DNA of 64,000 nt from Ammoniphilus sp. YIM 78166 (GTDB lineage Bacteria; Bacillota; Bacilli; Aneurinibacillales; RAOX-1): NCBI RefSeq assembly GCF_004522215.1, contig NZ_SDLR01000009.1, positions 279-64,278 on the forward strand, read 5' to 3'. Shown piece after piece: positions 41,683 through 51,459 of this stretch. Position numbers and translations under genes: made by a program. The notes under the pieces were generated by a model. The model saw nothing but the letters and a program-made list of their open reading frames with translations, ran no database searches and had not been told where the DNA came from. Positions within the stretch are counted from its first letter, which is position 1. Each line of letters opens with the position of its first letter.

Positions 41683-43308
41683 TCAGGACAAAACTAAAAG
41701 ACTGTCTACCTGTGCTTGGATGTGCTCAAGACCTACACGTTCGACATACTCCCAATAACTTTCTTGTTCATTTCGTTCCTCTTTATAAAAGCCGATTAAT
41801 TGGGCCAGGAAGGGGCCCAGCTTGTCAACCGTTATACGGGCTTTTAGCTTTTTATTAAAGCGTGATTGTATATCCAAGGTTCCCCCGACAAAAACATCAA
41901 AGGCATCTACCATGCCATTTTCCGTTTTGACAAGCGCTCCTTGTAAACCGATGTCTGCAATCTGGCGCTGTCCGCATGAATTCGGGCAGCCCACCATGTG
42001 GATACGCAAAGCAGTGTCTAGTTCCACGGTTTGGTCCAGATACTCCGCCAGTGATCTCATCCGCTCTTTGGTCTCTACGATTGCCAGGTTACAATATTCA
42101 TTCCCCGTGCAGGAGACCGCATATCCAACAAAAGTGTTAGGCTGTAGCTTAAAGCGTTTTTGAACAATCGGCTCTTGTTTGAAGTCCTCCACTTTGTCTG
42201 CAGGAATATAACGAATCAAGACATTCTGTGAGTTACATGTGCCTAAGGTACCGTCCCCAAATTCATCTGCTAATCGAGCCAGTTCTGCCAGTTCTTCAGC
42301 ATTCATGCGGCCAATCGGTACAGAAAGCCCCGCATAGTAAAAGCCCTTTTGCTTTTGCTCATGGATTCCATAAAAATAACCCGCATTCCATCCTTGAATT
42401 AATTCTTCGCCTTTGGTCTCAAACTCGCCTGTAATCTTGACCAATTCTTCCCGAAACTTCTCAACTCCCCAATCCGCCACCAGAAACTTCATGCGGGCAT
42501 GGTTGCGTTTTTGGCGATAGCCAAAATCACGAAAAACCGTTGTCACACCAATCGCTGCTTTTAAGACTTCATCGGGACGGACGAATACATCCAGCATTTG
42601 AGCCAAATACGGCTTCGCCGATAATCCTCCACCAACCCACACATGGAACCCAAACACTGCTTCCCCTTGAATCACTTTTTTTGCAGGCGTAAACGCCAAA
42701 TCGTTGATCTGGGCGTGTGCTGTATTCCATACATTAGCGGAGATGGACATCTTATATTTGCGTGGAAGATTCGAGAAGTCTCGATTACGTACGAAGAATT
42801 TCTCTACTTCCGCGACAATGGGCCTAGTATCCATTGTTTCGTGGGGGTCAATACCGGCTAAAGGATTCCCCATGATCGTGCGTGGGCAATCCCCACAGGC
42901 TTCAATGGAGGAAAGACCAACGGAGTCCAAACGATCATAAATATCGGGAATGTTTTCAACTGTAAGCCAATGAAACTGTACAGCCTGACGTGTAGTAACA
43001 TCCACAAGATCTTGTCCATAATCCTTTGCTATATCCGCTAATACGCGTGCTTGATCACTTGTGAGAACCCCACCTGGAATCCGTATGCGCATCATAAAAT
43101 GTCCATTATTAGGACGCTGCTGGTATACTCCAGCCCATTTAAACCGATTAAAATCCGATGGTTCAATGGAACTATACCCTTCTTTCGAGTATTTCTCCAT
43201 GATTGTGTCAATGACATCCAGCCCGTCTTTTTCCAATTTATCGTACTCTACTTTATTGAGGGTTGGATCATTTACCCATTTCCAATTTCTTGGTTCTGCC
43301 ATTGCCAT
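41683..43308 (-). CDS. Ferredoxin-dependent nitrite/sulfite reductase
   Basis: A 541-residue siroheme enzyme with the paired iron-sulfur cysteine motifs CTGNEYC and CPNSCG and the two-fold repeated core. The N-terminal GVYQQRPNNGHFMMRIRIPGG segment matches ferredoxin-nitrite reductases. It reduces nitrite (or sulfite) to ammonia (or sulfide); which one cannot be decided here. GAGGAGG precedes the ATG. It is divergent from the MocR-type gene at 43588. Confidence 0.9.
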   Translation of the reverse strand: MAMAEPRNWKWVNDPTLNKVEYDKLEKDGLDVIDTIMEKYSKEGYSSIEPSDFNRFKWAGVYQQRPNNGHFMMRIRIPGGVLTSDQARVLADIAKDYGQDLVDVTTRQAVQFHWLTVENIPDIYDRLDSVGLSSIEACGDCPRTIMGNPLAGIDPHETMDTRPIVAEVEKFFVRNRDFSNLPRKYKMSISANVWNTAHAQINDLAFTPAKKVIQGEAVFGFHVWVGGGLSAKPYLAQMLDVFVRPDEVLKAAIGVTTVFRDFGYRQKRNHARMKFLVADWGVEKFREELVKITGEFETKGEELIQGWNAGYFYGIHEQKQKGFYYAGLSVPIGRMNAEELAELARLADEFGDGTLGTCNSQNVLIRYIPADKVEDFKQEPIVQKRFKLQPNTFVGYAVSCTGNEYCNLAIVETKERMRSLAEYLDQTVELDTALRIHMVGCPNSCGQRQIADIGLQGALVKTENGMVDAFDVFVGGTLDIQSRFNKKLKARITVDKLGPFLAQLIGFYKEERNEQESYWEYVERVGLEHIQAQVDSLLVLS

Positions 43309-43587
43309 TGTTAATCCTCCTCTTCCCTAAGAGCTAACCCATAATAAGAAAAGATTAAACGATGAGCCATTGGCATGGGATGATCCAATTTTAAAATTGG
43401 TTCCTCCTCCAATTTCAGAGATGCATATTTCTTCAACCGTATCGATCATTAGGTTTAGGGCATAATTTTTTAAAACCATTCTTGTAGGATGAGACGAATT
43501 TTGTATCACTTGACAAGGTATAAGATAAACCTTTTAAATGAAGATGGGCCCATCCAAAAACAAAAAAGGCATCCTAATTAGAGATAA

Positions 43588-45036
43588 ATGACGGTGAACA
43601 CGATGGAATGGAAACCAGATAAACAGAGCGATATTCCTATTTATAAACAGATAGCTGACTATATCCAGAAGAGAATTGCCTATGGAGAATATCCGCCAGG
43701 CAGCAGTTTGCCTTCCGAAAGATCTTTAGCAAAGAGCTTTGATGTAAATCGGGGAACCATTATTGCTGCCTATGACGAGCTCTATTCAAACGGTATGGTT
43801 GAGCGAATTAAGGGCAGCGGAACGAAAGTCAGCACAGATGTCTGGGGACTTACCCGTACCCGTATTCCTAATTGGGATCTTTACGTTGAACGAGGATCGT
43901 TTCTGCCTAACCTTCCTATATATCAGCATATTCATGAGGAAATACACGAAAGAAATTTGATTAACTTCGCAAGTGGAGAGCTAGCGCATGACTTGATGCC
44001 TTATGAAAATTTCCGAGAAATTCTTCGCGAACATGAATTTCGACAATCCTTAGGTTACGAACATCCTCAAGGTAATCTGGATCTTCGCCACACGATTGCT
44101 AAACATTTAAAACAACATAAAAACATTGAATGTACAAGCCAGTCTATCCTAGTGACCTCTGGAGCCCAACAAGCTCTTCATCTCTTAATTCAGTGCTTAC
44201 TGAATCCAGGTGATGCTGTAGCCTACGAGGATCCTTCTTATGCTCACTCCCTCCCTACCTTTAGATCAGCGGGTTTGAAGACCTATAAGTTACCCGTAAG
44301 TGAGCATGGGATCAATCCAGAAGAAATCGTCCATCTTCATAAAAGGCACAAGATTAAAATGGTTTTTCTCAACCCCATTTTTCAGAATCCTACAGGAACT
44401 GTCCTATCGGTGGAGAGGAGAAAAAGAGTCTTAGAAATAACAGCGGAATTAGGTATACCCGTGATTGAGGATGATCCGTATAGTCTCATTTCTTTTTCAG
44501 AACAGACCACCCCGGCTACTCTCAAATCCATGGACAAGAACGGAACCGTGCTTTATATTAGTTCTCTCTCCAAGTTGGCCGCATCAGGACTTAGAATTGG
44601 ATGGATCGTTGGACCGCATAATGTCATTCACCGCCTTGCCGATGCCAAGCAGCAAATTGATTTTGGGCATAGTATCCTTCCGCAATGGTTGGCCAATGAA
44701 TTTTTAAGATCGGAATCCTTTGAAACCCATCTTCAACATGTGAAGCATAGGCTTCTTGAAAAAAGGAATGTTTTGATCTCCGCCTTGCAAGAGGAACTAT
44801 CGGATCATCTCACGTTTCAGATACCTGACGGAGGGATCCATTTGTGGTGTCGTCTGGCAAGCAAGATCAATGAATACCGGTTGCTTGAAGAATCTTTGAA
44901 AAATGGCGTCATCTTTGTTCCGGGAAGCTTGCTGGGCTCCCAAACCGGGCATATTCGCCTAACCTATGGTCGAGCAGAGACTGAATCAATTCCTGAAGGA
45001 ATTGCAAGATTAAAACAAGCACTACTTAAACTTTAA
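43588..45036 (+). CDS. MocR/PdxR-type GntR regulator with aminotransferase domain
   Basis: A 482-residue chimera: an N-terminal GntR winged helix-turn-helix (IPIYKQIADYIQKRIAYGEYP) joined to a fold-type I aminotransferase domain with the PLP lysine in ISSLSKLAASGLR. Such proteins sense PLP or amines and control PLP or amino-acid genes. The start at 43588 is uncertain; an ATG at 43603 behind GGTGAAC is possible. It is divergent from the reductase gene, and its target is unknown. Confidence 0.9.
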   Translation: MTVNTMEWKPDKQSDIPIYKQIADYIQKRIAYGEYPPGSSLPSERSLAKSFDVNRGTIIAAYDELYSNGMVERIKGSGTKVSTDVWGLTRTRIPNWDLYVERGSFLPNLPIYQHIHEEIHERNLINFASGELAHDLMPYENFREILREHEFRQSLGYEHPQGNLDLRHTIAKHLKQHKNIECTSQSILVTSGAQQALHLLIQCLLNPGDAVAYEDPSYAHSLPTFRSAGLKTYKLPVSEHGINPEEIVHLHKRHKIKMVFLNPIFQNPTGTVLSVERRKRVLEITAELGIPVIEDDPYSLISFSEQTTPATLKSMDKNGTVLYISSLSKLAASGLRIGWIVGPHNVIHRLADAKQQIDFGHSILPQWLANEFLRSESFETHLQHVKHRLLEKRNVLISALQEELSDHLTFQIPDGGIHLWCRLASKINEYRLLEESLKNGVIFVPGSLLGSQTGHIRLTYGRAETESIPEGIARLKQALLKL

Positions 45037-45056
45037 AAATGAATAGCACGTCACGT

Positions 45057-45092
45057 AGGGTCTCCCGCACACTGGGAAGACCCTCTTTGTTT
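45057..45092 (+). terminator. Terminator after the MocR gene
   Basis: AGGGTCTCCC/GGGAAGACCCT stem followed by a T-rich tract. Confidence 0.8.
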
Positions 45093-45192
45093 TACGAGAT
45101 AAAGTGGATGGGTTGAAAAAGTGAAATTTGGACCTACCTGTAGTGTTACAGATAGTTTTTGATCCCGTCCCATCTCTTTTTATCTATATCTC

Positions 45193-46011
45193 CTATCTCT
45201 CTTGAGGTCCATTTAAGTCAGCATCCAGCATCTTCTCCCGCTTGTACCAGCGAAAAAAAATAAAAGCTATAGCCGAACCATAGGATAGTTCCTGCACAAA
45301 TTTCATGAGCACGCCTCCCAGCTGTTGATCATCCATCGACGGCAACCATTCAAAGATCTGCGGCGCACCAAAATAAGCTTCATATATAGGTTTGTCGGCA
45401 AAAATAATTAATGCGCAGGAAGGAGTGATTAAAATGGCACCCAGCAGAATATAAGCCATCTTTTTTAATTCCGATGTTTGGTTCAGTTCCGGCAAAGGTC
45501 CAATGATGGGCCACCACATCTGAATCGCAAAGATAAAAAGGATAGAGTGAGTGAACACCATTACCGGATAATTTGTCATGACGGTGTTAAAAACCAAGGG
45601 AAGGTGGTACAAAGAAAACAAAATGTCAAAAGCAATCAGAGTCAACAGCATGTGGGTTTCCATCAGCTTGCTGATCCATTTCGTTTGAACCAACGATTCC
45701 CAGATCTCTTTTGGTATTCCGAGTATTAGAAGCGGTGGAACGATATAATACAGTACCGCCTGTTGAAGCATATGGGCGCTCAATAAATAATGGTGACCAT
45801 AATAATTAAGCGGACTGCCCAGGCATAGGAAATATAAGGACAGTCCCAATAAAAACAAGCCTGGATGATAAAATGGAACAGCCTGTCCACTCTTCTTCAA
45901 GATTTGATAATAGAAAAAACCGAGTACTAGTATCACTACAAACTGGTAGGGACTCCACATCTCCCAAATTCCGCTTGTGCCCATCCCATGGTTATGATGA
46001 TTGTGAGACAT
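45193..46011 (-). CDS. ctaG: Cytochrome c oxidase assembly factor CtaG
   Basis: A 272-residue membrane protein of the Bacillus-type CtaG family, needed for caa3 oxidase formation. It shows seven hydrophobic segments, HMLQQAVLYYIVPPLLILGIP and the LPLVFNTVM...HSILFIFA stretch, and a His-rich N terminus (SHNHHNHGMG). GGGGGAG precedes the ATG. It is the last gene upstream of the methylated-amine operon but is separated from it by 340 bp. Confidence 0.9.
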   Translation of the reverse strand: MSHNHHNHGMGTSGIWEMWSPYQFVVILVLGFFYYQILKKSGQAVPFYHPGLFLLGLSLYFLCLGSPLNYYGHHYLLSAHMLQQAVLYYIVPPLLILGIPKEIWESLVQTKWISKLMETHMLLTLIAFDILFSLYHLPLVFNTVMTNYPVMVFTHSILFIFAIQMWWPIIGPLPELNQTSELKKMAYILLGAILITPSCALIIFADKPIYEAYFGAPQIFEWLPSMDDQQLGGVLMKFVQELSYGSAIAFIFFRWYKREKMLDADLNGPQER

Positions 46012-46353
46012 TTAGACTCCCCCGTTCGAAATCACTTCATATGCATAGCCATTATAAATGGAATGGTTATGATAGACCTGATCCAATTTTAAACTTGTCT
46101 GCTATGCCACTTTACATCTTAGCGAGAAACTGATTGCAATCAGCATGACCTCCTCGATTGCGGACACAATCCAAGCAATTCACGGATGGCGGATAGCCTA
46201 AACATAGCTTCGCCAAAAACAGTTTTCCCCTAAAAATCTGATCCCTACAAATCAACATTATTTAAAATACCCATCCTAAGCCAAAGAGCCCCTCTCTGCT
46301 ACTAAACAGAATGGAGCTCTTTTTTAAATTTTCTTCTTGCCCTAGAGACTCAC
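46012..46353. other. Spacer between ctaG and the methylated-amine operon
   Basis: No credible gene in 342 bp. The hairpin AAAGAGCCCC/GGAGCTCTTT at 46283-46325 is a probable terminator for the operon on its right. Confidence 0.6.
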
Positions 46354-46782
46354 TTAAACTCCACTCTCAACCCTCTCTCTCTTCTCCCAATAAACCTGCA
46401 CATCTTCCTGACCAAACCCAGAATGGACAGCTAATGGATAAAGGCTTTCAAGTGCTTTCCAACTCCCCGCCAGGTACAGTTGCGTTCCCAGCTTCTGCTT
46501 CCCTGCAATGCGGAGGATACACTCATCCGAAAACTCGTATAGAACCCTTGTCCCTTTTGGCAGGGACTCTAGCAGCTCGATCTCCGCGATCTTTTGCACT
46601 TCTTTTGTCAGATAGTAGAATTCATAGGAAACACCTTGGGCATCCAAAGATTCGATAAACGGCTGGATTTTCTTCAGACCGCTTGGGTCGGAGAAGAGTA
46701 AACACTTCTGTGTATTCGGAATCAGAGTAAACTCTTCTACTAAAGTTTTGGACTGATCAAACAATACCACCAATTCTCTCAC
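46354..46782 (-). CDS. Truncated DmmA-like protein
   Basis: A 142-residue protein matching the N-terminal part of the DmmA-like protein at 52465: for example KLGTQLYLAGSWKALESLYPLAVHSGF here against KMGTQLYILAPWDEAVTIFTEAIEAGF there, and the opening FDQSKTLVEEFTL against FDKSASMVEKFTV. It lacks the C-terminal CxxC...CxxC zinc-ribbon part. It follows hemA by 23 bp at the end of the operon. Two DmmA-type subunits in one operon, one without its metal site, are unexpected. Confidence 0.75.
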   Translation of the reverse strand: MRELVVLFDQSKTLVEEFTLIPNTQKCLLFSDPSGLKKIQPFIESLDAQGVSYEFYYLTKEVQKIAEIELLESLPKGTRVLYEFSDECILRIAGKQKLGTQLYLAGSWKALESLYPLAVHSGFGQEDVQVYWEKRERVESGV

Positions 46783-46805
46783 CTCCCTTATCGCTTTACT
46801 TTTAA

Positions 46806-48158
46806 CTATTGAATGGAATCAACAAGCATTCGAGTACCCGCTTGGCTAGATCCACTCCGTTCACGGAAAGGGAAAGGGATCGAGGTTTGCGTATTTTCTT
46901 CTAGTCCGAATAAGGAGGATAGTTGGCTGATGAACTCTTTTTGATTCGAGCTTCCGGCAAGCTCCTTCATTTGAATGAATGGATCGTGCAGAATTTGGTT
47001 GACCATCACTTTAAAGGACTTTCGAATGATCTGGATTTCATGATCCGTTAAGTGAGGCAGCTTGTTCTCAATATGACGAACCGCCTCTTCTTGCATGGTC
47101 TGCGTTTTTTCCCTCAAGGCCGCAATCAGCGGAATCACGCCTAATGTGCCTAGCCAAGATTGGAAAGCCACCCTTTCCTCCTCGATCATCCCTTCTATCT
47201 TTCGAGCCTCTTTTTTTCGAGCACTCAGGTTTTCATCGACAATCCCCTGCAAATCATCCATATTGTATAAATAGACATGATTTAATTGGTTAACGGAAGG
47301 TTCGATATCCCTTGGAACCCCCATATCGATCATATATAAAGGTCTTTTATCTCTTTTTTGGAGTAGAGTTTGAATCTCTTGTTTCCGTATCACATAGTCT
47401 TTGGCCCCTGTTGAACTGATGACAATATCGGCTTGAACCAAAGCCGAAGAAAGCCGGCCCATCTCAAGGGCCGTCCCCTTCAATATCTCAGCCAGTCTTT
47501 CAGCCCGGTCATACGTGCGATTCACGACAAGAATCTGGTTCACTCCCTGGGATACAAGATGTTTTCCCGTCAATTCTCCCATCTCGCCAGCCCCGAGGAT
47601 CACGACCGTTTTATGTTGTATATGGCTAAAAATCTTTTTGCCTAGCTCTATCGCCGCGTAGCTGACGGACACCGCATTCATACTGATATCCGTTTCGGTA
47701 TGCACCCGTTTTGCCAAGGCGATAGCTTGCCTAAAAAGCCTATTGAATAACGTACCCGTTGATTTTAAGCCTTGACTTCGGTTAAAACTTTCCTTCACTT
47801 GCCCGAGGATCTGCGTCTCTCCCAAAACCATAGAATCAAGTCCACAAACTACGCGAAATAAATGCTTAATAGCTTCATCATCTTCTTTGACATAGAGGAA
47901 AGGCTCGAATTCCTCTTCATTTATCCCAAACCACTCCCGGAGGAAGTCTGTCACATCCGTTGTGCCTAAGTTTACTTGATCCACCACACAATAGATCTCG
48001 GTTCGGTTACAGGTTCCTACGATCACACATTCCTGGATGCTCTTTTTCTTCCGCAGGGTCTGTATGGCAGTTTCAGTTGAATCTTTCGTAAACGAAAGGC
48101 GCTCCCGGATGATTACCGAAGCCGTTTGATAGTTTAGACCGATCACTAAGATGTGCAT
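46806..48158 (-). CDS. hemA: Glutamyl-tRNA reductase (HemA)
   Basis: A 450-residue HemA with the catalytic Cys50 in VGTCNRTE, the conserved VCGLDSMVLGETQI segment and a NADPH-binding VVILGAGEMG. It makes glutamate 1-semialdehyde, the first committed step to heme. The ATG at 48158 follows GGGAGGGAG. It lies between an NCS1 transporter and a DmmA-like gene in an operon for a heme-dependent demethylase, away from a normal hem operon. A second, dedicated HemA copy for heme supply is likely; the housekeeping copy must lie elsewhere. Confidence 0.95.
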   Translation of the reverse strand: MHILVIGLNYQTASVIIRERLSFTKDSTETAIQTLRKKKSIQECVIVGTCNRTEIYCVVDQVNLGTTDVTDFLREWFGINEEEFEPFLYVKEDDEAIKHLFRVVCGLDSMVLGETQILGQVKESFNRSQGLKSTGTLFNRLFRQAIALAKRVHTETDISMNAVSVSYAAIELGKKIFSHIQHKTVVILGAGEMGELTGKHLVSQGVNQILVVNRTYDRAERLAEILKGTALEMGRLSSALVQADIVISSTGAKDYVIRKQEIQTLLQKRDKRPLYMIDMGVPRDIEPSVNQLNHVYLYNMDDLQGIVDENLSARKKEARKIEGMIEEERVAFQSWLGTLGVIPLIAALREKTQTMQEEAVRHIENKLPHLTDHEIQIIRKSFKVMVNQILHDPFIQMKELAGSSNQKEFISQLSSLFGLEENTQTSIPFPFRERSGSSQAGTRMLVDSIQ

Positions 48159-48194
48159 GCTGCTCCCTCCCGACAGAATGGATTTAATCAACCT

Positions 48195-49631
48195 CTATCC
48201 GATTTTTTCATCAAGTCTAGCAGCTTCTACTCCTTCCGCAGGGGTAGTCGGGGCCACATCTGCCTGATAGGAAAAAATATACTTTGCGGAAATATAATAG
48301 GTGATCGCAGAGATAAAATAAGTAGGTAAACCGGCCGTTAAATAATTAAAAAGACCACTGGCACTATCCGCAACGGGATTATACAAGAACCAATAGACGA
48401 TGGTTCCCATTACGAAGCTGATCACAGCGGATGGATTAACACCCTTCCAATATCGATAAGCCCCATATTGATTGTAAAGGTCTTTTACGGTGATTCTTTG
48501 CTTTTTGACAAAGAAAAAGTCAGTGATGATGATGGCTCCCATCACCGCCATCGTATAGGAGACGACCGAAATAAACGTCCCATAGGCATCGTAGAAGGAA
48601 GGGCTAATCATTAGAATAATCGCAGGGATGGTGGTGGCGATGGCGATTAACCACTTTTTGTTTGGAAAAACGGTCTTGAAGCTAACCGCTTGCGAGTAGA
48701 CAAGAAACACAGCTCCGGTAATATTTCCAACGATTAACAGAATCAGCCCGAGTAACCCCCAAACCGCGCCCCCTATACTCATCATCCATTCCGAGGCATC
48801 CAAGGAACCTACAGTCAAGGCACATAACGCTCCAAGAATCGCGGCGACATTCACCAGAACCCCATAGCTCCAGAAACCGCCAGTGAAGGCGATTTTTTCT
48901 GTTTTGGCAAGACGGCTATATTGCCCAATATAAACCAACCAAGAAAAACCTAGACCGATATTCAGTTCCAAGGCTGTTGCAAAAGAACGCGCATCGGTTT
49001 CGTAAGGGGTCGCAGGTTGTAAGGCAAACACGCTGTCCAAACCTTTTCCGAATAATAAGAGAGAGATCAGTCCAAGCATAACGAGTAAAAAAGCAGGAAC
49101 TCCGATCCAATTCAACCACTTAATCGCGACAGGTCCCTTATACGCTACATAGATAGCCAACAGAAATCCTACTACAGCAAATATCGGTCCTCCCGAACTT
49201 CTCGAGCCTAGGAATTCTCCTGCTCCTAACACCCCTGCCAGCTTAGCGGCGGCCTCCCCGCTCATAAAGCAAGCGATCGTGATAAATCCCAGATTCAGGA
49301 CGGCAAACAATCCAAACAATAAATTAGAACCACGATAACCCAACGAACTTCGAAAGCCGATAAACGTGTCGACCCCGTATCGGGCAAAGAAAACGGCAAT
49401 CGGCATGATTAGCAAAACAGGAAAGGCGTTCCCAAATAGGATCGCAGCAATCGACTCCTTAGCGCCCAGGATCATACCCGTATAACCGCCAATCAGGAAA
49501 CCGAAACAGCTGATCCCAATTCCAACCTGAATAAAGAGAAGGTCAAAAAAACCAAACGCTCTTTCACTTTTCTTTACCGGCAAGAAACCAAAAGAAACCT
49601 CTTTGGCAATCGCTGAATTCTCTTTGCTCAC
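48195..49631 (-). CDS. NCS1-family permease
   Basis: A 478-residue transporter of the nucleobase-cation-symport-1 family, about twelve hydrophobic segments, with the N-terminal SERAFGFFDLLFIQVGIGISCFGF motif split from the cytoplasmic tail of a long C terminus. It starts with GTG behind GGGGGG. Members carry nucleobases, hydantoins, allantoin or similar compounds. In this operon it probably brings in the methylated or cyclic amine that the demethylase attacks. The substrate is an inference. Confidence 0.88.
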   Translation of the reverse strand: MSKENSAIAKEVSFGFLPVKKSERAFGFFDLLFIQVGIGISCFGFLIGGYTGMILGAKESIAAILFGNAFPVLLIMPIAVFFARYGVDTFIGFRSSLGYRGSNLLFGLFAVLNLGFITIACFMSGEAAAKLAGVLGAGEFLGSRSSGGPIFAVVGFLLAIYVAYKGPVAIKWLNWIGVPAFLLVMLGLISLLLFGKGLDSVFALQPATPYETDARSFATALELNIGLGFSWLVYIGQYSRLAKTEKIAFTGGFWSYGVLVNVAAILGALCALTVGSLDASEWMMSIGGAVWGLLGLILLIVGNITGAVFLVYSQAVSFKTVFPNKKWLIAIATTIPAIILMISPSFYDAYGTFISVVSYTMAVMGAIIITDFFFVKKQRITVKDLYNQYGAYRYWKGVNPSAVISFVMGTIVYWFLYNPVADSASGLFNYLTAGLPTYFISAITYYISAKYIFSYQADVAPTTPAEGVEAARLDEKIG

Positions 49632-49664
49632 CTTAAATCCCCCCTTTAATTAGGAAAACCATTT

Positions 49665-49865
49665 TTAAACGATCATCATTATAAGGTTCAACGTAATGAG
49701 CACCATGATGATTAAGGGTACGATCGTGTCCGACCAGGCAATTTTTTTAACCACATGATGTTGATTTGTAAACTCTTGAACTCGATCGTTTAATTCGTGA
49801 AAGAGCTCGCTGACAAAGGGATCGGAGGATTGCATCTGTTCTTGGATAAAGTCATTTTTTTGCAT
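49665..49865 (-). CDS. Small single-span membrane protein (66 aa)
   Basis: A 66-residue protein with a polar N-terminal half and a single C-terminal hydrophobic segment (TIVPLIIMVLITLNLIMMIV). The ATG at 49865 follows GAGGGG; the longer frame start at 49910 has none. It lies between the NCS1 permease and the aldehyde dehydrogenase genes, so it may assist the permease. No family recognised. Confidence 0.7.
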   Translation of the reverse strand: MQKNDFIQEQMQSSDPFVSELFHELNDRVQEFTNQHHVVKKIAWSDTIVPLIIMVLITLNLIMMIV

Positions 49866-49940
49866 AAAACCCCTCTTTCTAATAGGAGGTTGACCCCGGG
49901 AATCTATCAAAATCCTTTCATCAACCTCTCTATTGCATGA

Positions 49941-51437
49941 TTATTTATTATTTGAAAACCAGCCTGTTGGTCCTACAGCTAGATTGATATTAATTTGTTT
50001 CACTTCTTGGAATTCATCTAATCCAAAGGTCCCAAGGCTTGATCCTATCCCACTTTGTTTAAACCCGTGCCATGGAGCTTCGTTGTATGTCGGTCCATAG
50101 GTGTTAATCCACGTAATACCCGCGCGGACTTTCCTAATCACACGCATCGCCTTGGCCCCATCTGATGTGAATACGCCGCCGGCAAGCCCATAGATCGTGT
50201 CATTTGCTAGTTTTATAGCTTCTTCTTCGTCCTTGAACTTCTGAATAACGGCTACAGGGCCGAAGATCTCTTCTTTTACAATACGCATGTCTGGAGTGAC
50301 ATCAATGAATACGGTCGGTTCCACGAAGAATCCTTTATCTAATCCATTTTCCGTTAGGCGATTTCCTCCGCATGCTAAGGTTGCGCCCTCGCTTTTACCA
50401 ATTTGAATATATTCTAGAATGGTATTCAGCTGTGCTTCGCTTACGATGGCACCCATTTCGGAGCCTTCTTCTAAACCGGGTCCTACTTTAATAGTTTGGG
50501 CTCTTCTTACAAACTCTTCAACGAATTGATCATAAATACTTTCTTCTACAATAATTCGGCTTCCAGCAGAGCATACTTGACCAGAGCCAAAGAAAATACC
50601 CACTAATGCGTTATCAACCGCCGCCTCAAAATCCGCATCAGCAAAAATAATATGGGGTGACTTTCCACCAAGTTCAAGGGAGATTTTTTTCAAATTGCCT
50701 GCTGCGTTACGCATAATACTTTTTCCTACTTCCGTGCTGCCTGTAAAGGAAACCATATCGACGTCATGGCTCTGGGCGATGACCTCACCAATCACCGAAC
50801 CTTTCCCTAATACCAAATTCACGACCCCTTTGGGAACACCTACTTCTTCGATAATCTCAACCAATTTGGTTGCGGTTACTGGAGTGACTTCAGCTGGCTT
50901 ATAGACAATGGTGTTTCCGGCTGCTAAGGCAGGAGCAAATTTCCACACACTCATTAGGAAAGGGAAATTCCAAGGAACAATGAGCCCGCACACTCCGACC
51001 GGTTCCCGAACGACCATCGCTTGCATGGGATCGGCCACATGATAGGTTTGTCCATCAGGAGTTCGAATCAGGCCGGCGTAATAGCGGAAACAAGATGCCG
51101 CATCGTGGATATCAATATCAGCCTCCGCTCGAATTTTCCCATTATCTTTGACTTCAAGTTCGACGAGCTCCTCGTGTTTTTCATCAATCTTATCCGCAAT
51201 TTTCAATAGATAGCCCGCGCGCTCTTGAGCACTTAGTCCAGACCAAACCCCACTTTCAAAAGCTACTTTGGCTGCTTTTATGGCTTCTTCCGTTTCTTCA
51301 ACTGTGGCTCTCGGAGACGTAGCAATGATATCACCGTTGGCCGGATTCAACACCTGATAGCTATCTGGATTACTAGAAAATCTCCATTCCCCATTAATAT
51401 ACATTTTTAATTCTAATACCTTCGTTGTTGTTGTCAT
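49941..51437 (-). CDS. Aldehyde dehydrogenase
   Basis: A 498-residue NAD(P)-dependent aldehyde dehydrogenase with Cys289 (SGQVCSAGSR) and Glu255 (SLELGGKSPHI). It closely resembles the enzyme at 12451 (for example YYAGL...TPDGQTYHVADPMQAMVVREPVGV split by short differences), so it too belongs to the amine-aldehyde branch. In the operon it follows the reductase component and could oxidise the aldehyde released by N-dealkylation. Confidence 0.92.
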   Translation of the reverse strand: MTTTTKVLELKMYINGEWRFSSNPDSYQVLNPANGDIIATSPRATVEETEEAIKAAKVAFESGVWSGLSAQERAGYLLKIADKIDEKHEELVELEVKDNGKIRAEADIDIHDAASCFRYYAGLIRTPDGQTYHVADPMQAMVVREPVGVCGLIVPWNFPFLMSVWKFAPALAAGNTIVYKPAEVTPVTATKLVEIIEEVGVPKGVVNLVLGKGSVIGEVIAQSHDVDMVSFTGSTEVGKSIMRNAAGNLKKISLELGGKSPHIIFADADFEAAVDNALVGIFFGSGQVCSAGSRIIVEESIYDQFVEEFVRRAQTIKVGPGLEEGSEMGAIVSEAQLNTILEYIQIGKSEGATLACGGNRLTENGLDKGFFVEPTVFIDVTPDMRIVKEEIFGPVAVIQKFKDEEEAIKLANDTIYGLAGGVFTSDGAKAMRVIRKVRAGITWINTYGPTYNEAPWHGFKQSGIGSSLGTFGLDEFQEVKQININLAVGPTGWFSNNK

Positions 51438-51459
51438 CTACATTTCCTCCCTAATGTTA

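Noticed and set aside
43588..45036. MocR gene as regulator of pdxS
   Set aside because: PdxR-type proteins normally adjoin pdxST, but pdxS here is about 33 kb away with its own sigma-54 promoter, so no link was claimed.
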